64,000 nucleotides of DNA from Alsobacter metallidurans (GTDB taxonomy: Bacteria > Pseudomonadota > Alphaproteobacteria > Rhizobiales > Beijerinckiaceae), in contig NZ_BMES01000001.1 of NCBI RefSeq assembly GCF_014636935.1, forward strand, positions 1,927,782 to 1,991,781. Direction: 5' to 3'. Below, one piece after another: positions 45,321 through 54,705 of the stretch. The notes beneath the pieces are model-generated. The model saw nothing but the letters and a program-made list of their open reading frames with translations, had not been told where the DNA came from and made no database searches. Within the stretch, counting starts at the first letter, position 1. Each line of letters begins with the position of its first letter. The translations under genes and the position numbers were made by a program.

Positions 45321-45779
45321 ATGGGCGGCGCTGAGACGCGAACACTCCTGCCCACCGACTACGAGTCGATTCACGCCGCTGTGGTGGAGACAACCCGCGG
45401 CAGGTGGTTTCTTGAAGAGTTTGCCCGGCGCAATCGGCAGTCTGATACGCAGCTGATCCTCAATGCCCTCAGAGACCTTGCTGCCGGATTTGCTCACACC
45501 GTTGACGCTTTCGCGTCGGCTCCGCCACACCGGACCGAAGAGGGACACGAGGTCGGGCACACCCCGGAGCCGCTCCTGCAGCGAGGGCGGGAGGCGCTGG
45601 TCGCCATGTTGGCGGCGGCGGAGCGTATTCAGGAAGCGGCTTGGCTTCTGCAGGCAAAAGGTGCGGACGCCGAGTGCTGTGCCGTGATCGACGCCCAGGT
45701 TCGCGCGATCTACACGGCCGCGCCTCTTCAGGAGCTCTCGCTGCTCGGCTTGTCACACGGCGCCGGGAAGGCCGCGTGA
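45321..45779 (+). CDS. Hypothetical protein with conserved RGRWFLEEFARRNR motif
   Basis: 152 residues; GGAGG lies seven bases before the ATG. The first 50 residues, DYESIHAAVVETTRGRWFL then EEFARRNRQSDTQLILNAL, carry a motif I recognise from the N-termini of many alphaproteobacterial proteins, some of which have CheZ-like helical parts. The rest is helical (LLQRGREALVAMLAAAERIQEAAWLLQ). The protein is cytoplasmic with no enzyme motif. A signalling role is only a suggestion. Confidence 0.6.
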   Translation: MGGAETRTLLPTDYESIHAAVVETTRGRWFLEEFARRNRQSDTQLILNALRDLAAGFAHTVDAFASAPPHRTEEGHEVGHTPEPLLQRGREALVAMLAAAERIQEAAWLLQAKGADAECCAVIDAQVRAIYTAAPLQELSLLGLSHGAGKAA

Positions 45780-45847
45780 CCTGCACGTGCGTCCAGCCAT
45801 GTGCGCCAGCGCTGGCGCCAAAGAGCGTTTGCGCCTAATCTAAAGCC

Positions 45848-46480
45848 ATGAACGCAGGACTGGTGGGCGGCCTAATCGGCGTGCTTTTAGCTTCGGTAGG
45901 ACCTGCGGCAGCCGACATCACCATTGTCGCATTCGGCACCAGTTTAACGGCACGCGGCGAATGGCAGTCATCGCTGGTTTCGCGGCTTTCGGAATGCACG
46001 GGCCAAAGCGTTCGCGTGGAGACCATCGCGAAGTCCGGAGCGTCAACCGATTGGGCGCTTAAGCAGATCGAAGCCGTCGCCGCAAAGCGACCCGACATCG
46101 TGCTCGTTGAATTCGCGTCTAACGACGCGGCGTTAAACAGGTGGATGCTCCCTAGCCGAAGCCGGAACAACATGGTTGCGTTGCTCACCGGCCTCCGCCG
46201 AGCGGCCCCCGCCGCCACCATCTACGTCATGGCGATGAGCCCGGTCCGTGGTCTTCGAGGCCTGATCCGGCCCTTTCTGCGCCACTACATGGAAACCCAT
46301 CTGGAAGTCGCGCACGAACTCGGCGCTCGGACCCTGGATTTTCGGCCCGCTTGGGCGAAGCTCGATTCGGCTTCGCTCCAAGCGGCGCTTCCAGACGGCT
46401 TGCATCCGAAGGGAGGCGTGGCCAGCGACATCATGGTCCCGTTGCTGGCTGAGGCTATCACGGGCGGCTCGTGCCGCTAA
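45848..46480 (+). CDS. SGNH/GDSL-type hydrolase, exported
   Basis: 210 residues with a signal peptide (GGLIGVLLASVGPAAA, cleavage near residue 23). Block I is FGTSLTARGEW (Ser nucleophile), block II has the oxyanion Gly in AKSGAST, block III the Asn in EFASND, and block V the DGLHP Asp and His. SGNH enzymes here usually deacylate or acylate sugars, so it may trim acetyl groups of the polysaccharide in the periplasm. The substrate is not proven. A 283-base gap without genes follows before wzx. Confidence 0.83.
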   Translation: MNAGLVGGLIGVLLASVGPAAADITIVAFGTSLTARGEWQSSLVSRLSECTGQSVRVETIAKSGASTDWALKQIEAVAAKRPDIVLVEFASNDAALNRWMLPSRSRNNMVALLTGLRRAAPAATIYVMAMSPVRGLRGLIRPFLRHYMETHLEVAHELGARTLDFRPAWAKLDSASLQAALPDGLHPKGGVASDIMVPLLAEAITGGSCR

Positions 46481-46763
46481 TCGTCTCCATGGAACGCTCT
46501 GACATCCACGAACGAACGCGGAGGGCTCGCCTCTGCCAGGCCGGAGAACGTGGGTGAGATAAGATTGCGTATCGGCCAGGTCGCGTTCATGAGGATGCGT
46601 TCGTGACCTCTCGCCTGCAAAGCGAGAAGCAGCCCGATCACCGGCCTACTCCTTCGACGCCCGGAGGTTCTCTCACTAGACTCTGCGCTCTAAATGCGCG
46701 GAGTGCTCCCCAGCGACACCGAATCTCCTCACCGGAGGAATCGTTTGTATCGGATCTCGAAAC

Positions 46764-48203
46764 ATGAATAGGGCTGCCCTGCGTCGTGGCGCGCCGCTGA
46801 TAGCGTTCAGCTTAAACGAAATGCTGGTGGCTTTCGTCCGGATGATGATCATGGCGCGGGCGCTGGGTCCATTGGAACTCGGCTTCGCGTCAACGCTCGC
46901 GGCCACCTATGCGGCAGCGGAACAATTGGCCGACACGGCCATACACCGTTTTGTTTTGGCGAGCCCTCGGGAGGATTTTCGCAAGGCCCTTGCAGCCGCC
47001 CACGCCATTGCGCTTGCGCGAGGTTTGATCCTTTGCGTGGCTCTTTCCGCCATCGCCGCACCGCTCGCCTGCGGCTTTGTACGCTGCGAAGATTGGCCAA
47101 GCTTCGCTTGGCTGGCTCCTGTGGCGCTGATCCGCGGATTCGAGAACCTTGAGATCCGGGTGGCGGAGCGCGATTACCGGTACTGGCCGCAGTTGATCGC
47201 GTCGCTTTGTTCTCATGGAAGCGGCTTGGCGGCGCTCGTTTTCGTCGGACTGGTCTGGAAATCCCACTACGCCTACATCGCGTATTTGATGGTGCAGTCG
47301 ACCGTTTATGTCGCCGCGACTCACCTGCTATCGACGACCCCTTACCGCGTCGCCCCCCGTTCCCCGCTGCTGCTCAACGCGCTGCGGTATTCCATGCCGC
47401 TCGTGCTGAATGGGATCGGCCAGTCGGTTATGACTCAAGGCGACCGCCTTCTGGTCGCCGCAACGCTCGGCGTTGAAGAACTCGGCCTTTACGCCGTGAC
47501 GATCCTGATCGCCCTGGTTCCAATCAGTGGCTTGTTCCGCATCATAGGCCCCTTGCAATTCGCCGGCCTGCACAATGCCCGTGATGAAAGCGTACGAATG
47601 TCCAGGTTGCGGCTGTATGCAATTGGCGTTCCGATGCTAGCCGCCGTTTATTCAACTGCTCTAGTTGTTCTCGTCAAAGTGATGATGCCCCTGTTGTTTG
47701 GGCCGCGCTTCGTCATTGATGACTACGCGGTGATCCTCCTGGGTTTGATCATGATGTTCAGGGTCTGCAGAACAGAGCCTGAGACGTCGGTCTTCCTCAT
47801 GCGCCATATGACCGGCCGCCTGGCGGTCGCCAGCCAGTCACCCATCGCCAGCTTTGGCTTTGCTTTGCTGTTCGTGTATTTTCGCCCAGGCTTGACATCC
47901 GTGCTCCTCGGCGTCGCTTGCGGTGAGCTTTTCGCGCTGGTCGTAACCTTGTTGCTATCGCGGGCGACTTGGGGGCCGGTATGGCGCGAGACCTTATTTT
48001 GGACGCCGCTCGCTGTGATGGTGCCGTTCCTGACCGCCCTCGGGCTCGCTGAAAGCGGTTGGTCAAACATGTTGTGGGTCCGCGTAGCTGCAGGCTTCGT
48101 CGCCGTCGGATTCGTGGCCTGCCTTGCGTTGATACGGCTTGGCCCGCTCTACCGTGAGGCGTACGCGCCGGGATCCGCCGCGACCCATTCAGGACCGACT
48201 TAG
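46764..48203 (+). CDS. Wzx-type oligosaccharide flippase
   Basis: 479 residues, almost entirely membrane helices (about 12), of the polysaccharide transporter (MOP/MATE-like) family. It should move lipid-linked repeat units across the inner membrane. Recognisable are the first helix block (LIAFSLNEMLVAFVRMMIMARALGP) and the central MPLVLNGIGQSVMTQGDRLLVAATLG, a usual feature of the second half of Wzx. A GGAGGAA sequence lies 24 bases upstream, too far for this ATG, and serves a short leader frame (46745-46771) that overlaps the start. Confidence 0.87.
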   Translation: MNRAALRRGAPLIAFSLNEMLVAFVRMMIMARALGPLELGFASTLAATYAAAEQLADTAIHRFVLASPREDFRKALAAAHAIALARGLILCVALSAIAAPLACGFVRCEDWPSFAWLAPVALIRGFENLEIRVAERDYRYWPQLIASLCSHGSGLAALVFVGLVWKSHYAYIAYLMVQSTVYVAATHLLSTTPYRVAPRSPLLLNALRYSMPLVLNGIGQSVMTQGDRLLVAATLGVEELGLYAVTILIALVPISGLFRIIGPLQFAGLHNARDESVRMSRLRLYAIGVPMLAAVYSTALVVLVKVMMPLLFGPRFVIDDYAVILLGLIMMFRVCRTEPETSVFLMRHMTGRLAVASQSPIASFGFALLFVYFRPGLTSVLLGVACGELFALVVTLLLSRATWGPVWRETLFWTPLAVMVPFLTALGLAESGWSNMLWVRVAAGFVAVGFVACLALIRLGPLYREAYAPGSAATHSGPT

Positions 48204-48343
48204 CGCCGACGTCCATGTCATGGATGACTGAAGGCGCCGCGACGGTGCGGACGCGGCAGATCATGAACAATGACGTCGCGATGTGGGGCGAGAAGGCGCA
48301 GCGCGCGGCGGGGGACGAACGAGTTGCACAGTAGGTTCAAAGC

Positions 48344-49819
48344 ATGAGTGACCTCTTCGACACGGCAAGCCTGGATGCTGAAGCGCGCCCGTCGCGCGCC
48401 AGACGGAAGATGGCCAATCGGCTGGCAGTTCCCACCAGCTATCGTTTCAATCCCGCCGACGCCTACAATGCAGCCTGGTTCTATCCTGGCTTCATGGTCG
48501 TGCCGTCGAGCATCATCCTCCCGCTTGCCGGGGCCCTTACGGTTCTGCGCGTCGGCATTTTCATCGCTTTTCTGCTGGCTTTCAGGGAGGTTCTCAGAAA
48601 GCTGCTGCGCGGCGGCTTTGTGCTCGTGCTGTCCGACCTGTTTGTGCCAGCCATGGGCGCGTGGATGGTCGGGACGATCGTTTACCACCAGGGCGCTGGA
48701 GGGCTGGTGGGTTATGGCACGGTGGCCGCGCTCGAGTTTTGCTTCACCTATCTTATCGCTCGGGTCTTTTTCGGGACTCCCGCCGGTTACGAGCAGTTCA
48801 TCCGCGTGCTCAAAGTGGCCGTGGTCGCGATCCTAATCTCCGCTCTGGCTGACACTGCGACAGGCATGAACGTCGTGTCGCGTGTCGGCGCGATGCTGAC
48901 ACGCGTATCGGCCGGCGAACTTGCCGACGTGCAGCGAAACTACAGGTTCGGCCTCATCCGCGCACAGGGCTCACTGGAGCATCCGATTCTCTTGGGGGTT
49001 TTCGGCGCTATCGCGGTGATTTTATTTTTCTTCTCTCGCCTGAACCAAACCCAAAAACTGGTCTGGTGCAGCATATCAGCATTCATGGCAATGCTGGCGC
49101 TGTCATCGGCGGCCTTCCTGTCGCTGACGTTCTTTTTCGGAGCGGCGGTTTTCGGCCGTATTTTCAGACACCATCCTTGGAAGTGGAAGGCACTCGCCAT
49201 GATGGCCCTGTTTGGGGTCGGCTGCCTTTTCATTCTCGTCGACAATCCTGTCGAGACGATGATCCGCAACTTGACGCTCGATCCTCAGACTGGCCTGTTC
49301 CGGCTGCAGATTTGGCAGTGGGTCGGCTTGAATGTTCAACGCCACCCGTTCGTTGGCATCGGGTTCGCCGATTGGGCGAGACCCGACAACATGCCCCCCA
49401 GCATCGATTCACTCTGGCTTATTCAGTCAATTCGCAACGGACTGCCAGCGGCGATCCTGCTCGGTGCGGCGATGCTTACAACCGGTTTCGCTCTCCCGTT
49501 GCACAGTCGCCGGAGCGCGGGCAACGCTTTCATCGCAAATGCGCACTCAGGCTTGGGGATCGCGATCTTCATCTACGCTTTTAACGCCTTCACGGTGCAT
49601 TTCTGGGGTACCAACTGGACCCTCCTCGCAGCCATATTGGGCATGCGGGCCGGTTTCACGGAGTGCCTGTACCTCACGCCTTTCGCGAGGGCCGACGACG
49701 CCAATTTCGGCGCCGCGCCAACGGCTCTGTTCTCAAGAACAATGCGGCTGTCCCCGTTCAAGAGCCTGAAGCGCCGCCCCCATCCGAAGCGCCACCGTGC
49801 GCCAAAATATGGCTTATGA
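48344..49819 (+). CDS. Wzy/O-antigen ligase-like polysaccharide polymerase
   Basis: 491 residues with about ten membrane helices and a large periplasmic loop (about residues 300-345) with RLQIWQWVGLNVQRHPFVGIGFADW. That R-x8-(N/H)P-x(2)G-x-G-F pattern is the Wzy_C/O-antigen ligase signature. It should polymerise repeat units or ligate them to an acceptor in the periplasm. The C-terminus ends with a basic tail (FKSLKRRPHPKRHRAPK). It faces the wzc gene tail to tail, with 18 bases between. Confidence 0.85.
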   Translation: MSDLFDTASLDAEARPSRARRKMANRLAVPTSYRFNPADAYNAAWFYPGFMVVPSSIILPLAGALTVLRVGIFIAFLLAFREVLRKLLRGGFVLVLSDLFVPAMGAWMVGTIVYHQGAGGLVGYGTVAALEFCFTYLIARVFFGTPAGYEQFIRVLKVAVVAILISALADTATGMNVVSRVGAMLTRVSAGELADVQRNYRFGLIRAQGSLEHPILLGVFGAIAVILFFFSRLNQTQKLVWCSISAFMAMLALSSAAFLSLTFFFGAAVFGRIFRHHPWKWKALAMMALFGVGCLFILVDNPVETMIRNLTLDPQTGLFRLQIWQWVGLNVQRHPFVGIGFADWARPDNMPPSIDSLWLIQSIRNGLPAAILLGAAMLTTGFALPLHSRRSAGNAFIANAHSGLGIAIFIYAFNAFTVHFWGTNWTLLAAILGMRAGFTECLYLTPFARADDANFGAAPTALFSRTMRLSPFKSLKRRPHPKRHRAPKYGL

Positions 49820-49837
49820 CGAGCGCGTGTCGGAAGG

Positions 49838-52099
49838 CTAATGTTGGGTGAAATATTTGGAATTGTAGTAGGTTGCGACTTGCTCGCCATAACGCGCCAG
49901 TTGCTTCACATCGGCCATGTTCAAGACGCAGCCGGCCAACTTGTCGTGGATGTTGGGGATTGAGTCGACCGCTTCGCCCACGGTCCGCTCCTCGCTCTTG
50001 GCCCACGCGAGCACCAGGACGAAGGCCGTGATGAACCTTTCGGCCGATCGCACGTCCGCAAGGGGCAGCACCGGGGGCAAGTCCACGACGACGTAATCGT
50101 AATGATCTCGCGCCTGCGCGATAAACGCGCCGAAGAGATCGGAGCCGAGAGGGACAAACTGCTCGAACCCCGAAGAGCCGTCCACCACTGAGCCAGTCAT
50201 GGTCAATGACGGCCTGGCACGCGTCACCGAGGGAACGAAGTCAAAAGGCTGGCGACCGTGCTGTACAGATGTCGCAAGATTGGCGCGGGCCAAGAGCACG
50301 TCCTCGATCGAAGGGCCGAAATTAGCTTTTAGCGTGTGCGTGAGACTCGGGTTGCGAAGATCCGCATCAACGAGCAGCACGCGCTTGCCTTGGCCGGCGA
50401 GCAAATAAGCCAAATTGGCGGATATGCTGGTTTTACCTTCGTCCGGCAGGCACGATATCATGCCAACCACCGGGCAGGTGCCAGGCGCGGAGCTATGATT
50501 GATGGACGTCGCCACGGTTCGGAGCGTTTCTGCCGCGACCGAGAAGGGATGACGCATGACGTAATCCAGCGGCAGCGTGCGCCCGTCGGCAGCTTCGGGC
50601 CCTTGTTGAGGCTTGGCGTTCACCAAGGGTATGAATCCGAGACATTCGGCGCCGGACGCGGCTTCGGCCTCGCTCCGGGTGCGAATGCGGCGGCGCCCGA
50701 GCTCGAGGTAAAACGAGGCGCCGAGCGATCCGAACAAACCCAGGGCGGCGCCAGCCAGCATATAGATGCCACGCTTGGGCTTGAACTTGCCATTTGGCGG
50801 CTGCGCCGTCGAGATCAGGCGGCCTTCGCTGACTGGAAAGCTCTGCCGCTGAAGTGCGTCGGTGTAGCGCTGCATGAACGCTTCGTAAGCGGTGCGTAGC
50901 GTGCGCGCATCGCTTTCATAGCTGTTCAGCTTGACCTGGGCGCCACCGACGTCGACGGTTTTTTTGAATTGTTCGTCGAGACTCTCCTTGAGCGACCGCT
51001 CGCGGGCGCTGGCGATCTCATAGTCGCTTCGATAGCTCTCTTGGTACCGCTGCATCTCGGTGCGGATCGAATCCAGGATCGCTTTGGCGTCGGCGCGCAT
51101 CTTGATCACGGCCGCATGCTGTTCGCCGTATCGCGACGCAAGGCTGGAAGCCTTTCCGTTGATCTCCAGGTACTGCTGCCGCAGCTTTGTGATCACCGTG
51201 TTCTGCAGCGCGTCGGTCAGCGACAGGTCCGGGGATCCCGTCTGCAACTGCATGATCCGGTCCAGCTTCGCCTTCGCTTCCCCTTTGGCCGCCGTAGCCG
51301 CGGATAATTGCGTGCTGATCTCCGCGAGCTGCTGCTCGTCGATAAGCTTTCCGTCAGCCTTGGCGATGCTGTTGGAACGCCTGAAATCGTTGACCACGGC
51401 TTCGGCCTTGGCGGTCTGGTCGGAGAGTTGGTTCAGGCGGGCCTTTAGCCAGACCACGGCCTGTTTTGTTGCGTCGTAGTTTGCGTCGAATTGGCTTCGC
51501 ACATAGGCGTCAGCGAAGCCGTTGGCCACTTTTGCAGCGAGTTCCGGGCTGATCGCCTCGAAGCTGATGGTAATGACGTAGCTCTTGTCGACGCGCTCGA
51601 CCTTCAAACCATTGCCGACGGCGACCATCGTGCCAAGGATCCGGTCTTCCTCGGTCGGCGGCGCGCTCGGATCCTTGAACGAGCCCAGGAGCTCGTTCAG
51701 CATCCCGCGAATGCCCGACGGGGGGAGATTAAACTCGGGCGCATTTTGCAGATCAAGCGTCGTCACGACCGAGCGAATCACGCTCTCGGAGCGAATTGTT
51801 TCCACCTCGGTGTCAGCGCGCCCGGAATCGATCAGGGGTTCGTCGCGCCTCATTGTCTGGGCGTTCACCGGCGCTGCGATGGCGGTGCGGCGCGGATCGA
51901 GGGAAAGCTGTGCAGTCGCCAGATAAGTCGGGGTTACGGTGAAGCTGTACGCGGTGGCGAGCACCAATCCGGCCGTCGTGCTCAGCAGAATAAGGCGCGT
52001 ATGCCGGCGAAGGATTTCCATTACCGCGCGCAACTCGTTGCGCAACGTCGGCTGCTCGCGGAAAGAGTCTACGTCGTACTGAACGTTCGCGCCGATCAT
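49838..52099 (-). CDS. Wzc/ExoP-type polysaccharide co-polymerase and tyrosine autokinase
   Basis: 753 residues from the ATG at 52099, which has GGAAGG upstream; a start at 52171 is less likely. A Wzz domain with membrane helices near residues 33-51 and 440-465 flanks a long periplasmic coiled coil (for example AVVWLKARLNQLSDQTAKAEAV). The cytoplasmic kinase has Walker A ISCLPDEGKTSISAN near 546, Walker A-prime VLLVDADLRNP and Walker B VVVDLPPV. The C-terminus carries a Tyr cluster (RYGEQVATYYNSKYF), the likely autophosphorylation sites. It sets chain length and drives export with Wzx/Wzy. Domains are fused in one chain, as in Wzc. Confidence 0.92.
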   Translation of the reverse strand: MIGANVQYDVDSFREQPTLRNELRAVMEILRRHTRLILLSTTAGLVLATAYSFTVTPTYLATAQLSLDPRRTAIAAPVNAQTMRRDEPLIDSGRADTEVETIRSESVIRSVVTTLDLQNAPEFNLPPSGIRGMLNELLGSFKDPSAPPTEEDRILGTMVAVGNGLKVERVDKSYVITISFEAISPELAAKVANGFADAYVRSQFDANYDATKQAVVWLKARLNQLSDQTAKAEAVVNDFRRSNSIAKADGKLIDEQQLAEISTQLSAATAAKGEAKAKLDRIMQLQTGSPDLSLTDALQNTVITKLRQQYLEINGKASSLASRYGEQHAAVIKMRADAKAILDSIRTEMQRYQESYRSDYEIASARERSLKESLDEQFKKTVDVGGAQVKLNSYESDARTLRTAYEAFMQRYTDALQRQSFPVSEGRLISTAQPPNGKFKPKRGIYMLAGAALGLFGSLGASFYLELGRRRIRTRSEAEAASGAECLGFIPLVNAKPQQGPEAADGRTLPLDYVMRHPFSVAAETLRTVATSINHSSAPGTCPVVGMISCLPDEGKTSISANLAYLLAGQGKRVLLVDADLRNPSLTHTLKANFGPSIEDVLLARANLATSVQHGRQPFDFVPSVTRARPSLTMTGSVVDGSSGFEQFVPLGSDLFGAFIAQARDHYDYVVVDLPPVLPLADVRSAERFITAFVLVLAWAKSEERTVGEAVDSIPNIHDKLAGCVLNMADVKQLARYGEQVATYYNSKYFTQH

Positions 52100-52201
52100 C
52101 CATTCACCTTCCAGGCCTGCCGCACGAGATATGTGAGAGTGAGTGGGCGGGCTGACGGACCTATCCAACATTCGATCCCGGCGATTTCGGGACCTATCGA
52201 G

Positions 52202-53224
52202 TCATTTTTGTTGCAGGTGCGAAGTGACCATTTCGTACGGCTTCGGAGCGAAGGACGGCGGGAACCCCGTTTCCCCGCGAAGACCTGCCCACCAACCCGC
52301 AAGCGCAACGCGGTAGTTCTTGTAAGCGCCCGCTTTGAGGTATTGGGCGGCGAGCAGGAACGTTGAAACCGCGACCACCGGGAACTGACGCGGGAAAAAG
52401 CGGCGGGTGAGCAGGAGCTTGCTGCGCTCATCGAGGTAGACCGAAAGACTGGACCGACTCCGACGATCGTGGCTCGACCCAAGCGTCGCCCCATGAGCAT
52501 GGTCGACAATCGCGTCGTGCGCATACCCCAATTTGAAATGACCCTTGCGAAAAAACCAGTCCACTTCTTCAGCGTAGAGAAAGTATCGCTCATCCATTCG
52601 GCCGACCGTATTGATGAACGAGCGGGTAACATACATCGAGGCGCCACTGATGTACTGCATATTAGCTTCAACATCGGCTGGATCAATAGTGGCGTCCGCG
52701 CTCGCTCCTAGCCCGATGTTGTAACCGCGCGCCATCCACCGGCGCCACCGGCCCGCATACATTTGGACGGTATTGGACCGCTTGAGAATGATACGGCTGC
52801 CGACAGCGCCATAAGCGCCGTCCTGAGCCCTTTCGCGCAGAGCCTTTAGCGCGCCAGGACGAGGCTGTGTGTCCGGGTTGAGCACCCAGACGGCTTCCCA
52901 GTCAGGATCACCTTCGAGGACGTCCAGGATGGCGTTAACGCCGCCCGCATACCCGAGATTGCCGGCCGCCAGATATGCGCAGATCGGAACGGCGCCTGCG
53001 AACCGACGTCCCTCGTCGAGGGACTTTGAACTGCTTGGAATGGTGTCCGAAGATCCGAAGACCTCTGTCAGAGCCGAAATCAGAGAAGCATAGGCTTGCG
53101 AGCCGCCATTTTCACAGATGCGAACCGAGACGTCGCCGCCCTCGAGTGCGTAGATCGCATGCAGGCATTGCACGATGTCGTCCTCGCACCGATACCCGAC
53201 AATGATGATTTCGCAACGCGCCAT
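52202..53224 (-). CDS. Glycosyltransferase family 2 (rhamnosyltransferase-like)
   Basis: 340 residues, GT-A fold. The nucleotide-sugar end starts CEIIIVGYRCEDDIVQCL, then AAGNLGYAGGVNAIL and the metal-binding VWVLNPDTQP in place of D-x-D. YISGASMYVTRSFINTVGRMDERYFLYAEEVDW is typical of rhamnosyltransferase-like GT2 enzymes. It should add one sugar of the repeat unit on the cytoplasmic side. It lies 102 bases upstream of wzc on the same strand. The donor sugar is unknown. Confidence 0.9.
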   Translation of the reverse strand: MARCEIIIVGYRCEDDIVQCLHAIYALEGGDVSVRICENGGSQAYASLISALTEVFGSSDTIPSSSKSLDEGRRFAGAVPICAYLAAGNLGYAGGVNAILDVLEGDPDWEAVWVLNPDTQPRPGALKALRERAQDGAYGAVGSRIILKRSNTVQMYAGRWRRWMARGYNIGLGASADATIDPADVEANMQYISGASMYVTRSFINTVGRMDERYFLYAEEVDWFFRKGHFKLGYAHDAIVDHAHGATLGSSHDRRSRSSLSVYLDERSKLLLTRRFFPRQFPVVAVSTFLLAAQYLKAGAYKNYRVALAGWWAGLRGETGFPPSFAPKPYEMVTSHLQQK

Positions 53225-53397
53225 TCAGTTGATGATCCTCGCTATGACTTGGGTGGGACGTGCTAACGTCACATCAAATAGGGTCCATGCTCATCATTGA
53301 GCCCCGTTTGCTGAACATCTGCCACGCCTGACAGGCTCGCGTTTATGAAGAGCCCTGGTCGCAACTGCCACATCCTGCTATTGCAGGCCCTGCGGCA

Positions 53398-54705
53398 TCA
53401 TTTCTCCCGCCAGGCCTTCATTAGCTGATCCGACAGCGGCTTGATCAAGAATGACAGGACAGTCCGATTTTCAGCCTTGATGAAGGCCTCCACGGGCATG
53501 CCCGGCACGAGTCGGAGACCATCCAGCCGCGCAACCTCTGATTTAGGAATTGAAATTCGCACCGCGTAGTAGCTTTGCCCGCTTCGCTGGTCGGTGGTCA
53601 AGTCGCCGGCGATCATTACGACCTTGCCGTTCAACTCCGGGGTCGTGCGCTGATTGAAAGCGCTGAGACGTAGGAAAGCCTCCTGCTCAGGCCGCACCTG
53701 GTCAATTTCATTGGGTGGAAGCTTGACCTCGACGACGAGCTCTTCTTTCTCGGGAACGATCATCATCAACACCTCGCCGGGCCCGACGACACCGCCAACG
53801 GTGTGGACCGCGAGCTGATGCACCACACCGGCCAGCGGGGCCCTGAGCTCGATCCGCGCCATCTGGTCCTCAGCGGAGACCTTTCGTTCCACGAGTTCGG
53901 CGATTTTCGCCTGAATCTCTCGCAACTCCTTGGCGACCTCGCTACGCAAGTCCTGGTCAACCTGGATGATCTGCAACTCGGTCTCGCTGATCTTCACCTT
54001 GGTCTGAGCTACCGCCGCGGTGAGCTGCCCAGCTTCGCCGTCGATCCGGGCGGCGTCGCGCTCGAGGGCAGTGACACGGGGCAACTGGATCAGGTTGCGG
54101 CGGAGCAGATCGCGAACGCCCTCCAACTCGCGGGCGATAAACCGCGACTCGTTTCGCTTTGCTTCGATCTGGTTGCTAAGGCCGCGGATCTCCTCCGCCA
54201 GCTGCGCCTTGCGTTCGCTGAGCTGCATCTTTTGTCCGGCGCGTGCGGTACGCCGAAGCTCAAACAAATTGCTTTCACCAGCCATGATGCGCGCCACAGC
54301 GTCATCTGCTTTCCGGCTCTGCAAGATGTCGGGATATTGAAGCGCGGTCGACCCATCGCGCTCGGCTTCGAGTCGGGCCTGTCGCGCGTAGAACTCGTCC
54401 AGGCTCTTGGTCAAGATGGCAAGGTTCACACGAGCGACCGTCTCATCAAGGCGTACGAGCAACTGCCCGGCCGCTACCTTTTGGCCGTCCGTCACCGCGA
54501 TCTGCCCAACCACACCCCCTGTGGGATGCTGGATTTTCTTGAGACTGGAATCGACCACGAGGGCTCCGGGGGAGATGACCGCCCCCGCGAACTCCGTTGT
54601 GGCCGCCCATCCGCCGACGCCCACCGCCAGGAAAACGACGGCGGCTATGCCAGCCTGCATGTGGCGTTTGATCGAGGCCAGGGTCTGATCTGCGTTCTCG
54701 CTCAT
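53398..54705 (-). CDS. Type I secretion membrane fusion protein (HlyD/PrsE family)
   Basis: 435 residues. One N-terminal membrane helix (AGIAAVVFLAVGVGGWAATTEF, about 17-38), then the lipoyl half IQHPTGGVVGQIAVTDGQKVAAGQLLVRLD, long coiled coils (about 100-260), and the second lipoyl half MARIELRAPLAGVVHQLAVHTVGGVVGPGE. The end, PGMPVEAFIKAENRTVLSFLIKPLSDQL, is typical. It links the inner-membrane ABC exporter to an outer-membrane TolC channel. It overlaps the ABC gene by ATGA. The TolC partner is not in this window. Confidence 0.93.
   Translation of the reverse strand: MSENADQTLASIKRHMQAGIAAVVFLAVGVGGWAATTEFAGAVISPGALVVDSSLKKIQHPTGGVVGQIAVTDGQKVAAGQLLVRLDETVARVNLAILTKSLDEFYARQARLEAERDGSTALQYPDILQSRKADDAVARIMAGESNLFELRRTARAGQKMQLSERKAQLAEEIRGLSNQIEAKRNESRFIARELEGVRDLLRRNLIQLPRVTALERDAARIDGEAGQLTAAVAQTKVKISETELQIIQVDQDLRSEVAKELREIQAKIAELVERKVSAEDQMARIELRAPLAGVVHQLAVHTVGGVVGPGEVLMMIVPEKEELVVEVKLPPNEIDQVRPEQEAFLRLSAFNQRTTPELNGKVVMIAGDLTTDQRSGQSYYAVRISIPKSEVARLDGLRLVPGMPVEAFIKAENRTVLSFLIKPLSDQLMKAWREK

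Noticed and set aside
46481-46763. Possible RNA gene between the SGNH hydrolase and wzx
   Set aside because: Short GC hairpins exist but no tRNA-like or known ncRNA structure is seen.
52100-52171. Longer N-terminus of the Wzc-type kinase (start at 52171)
   Set aside because: The extra 24 residues have no Wzz similarity and the downstream ATG has a better ribosome site.
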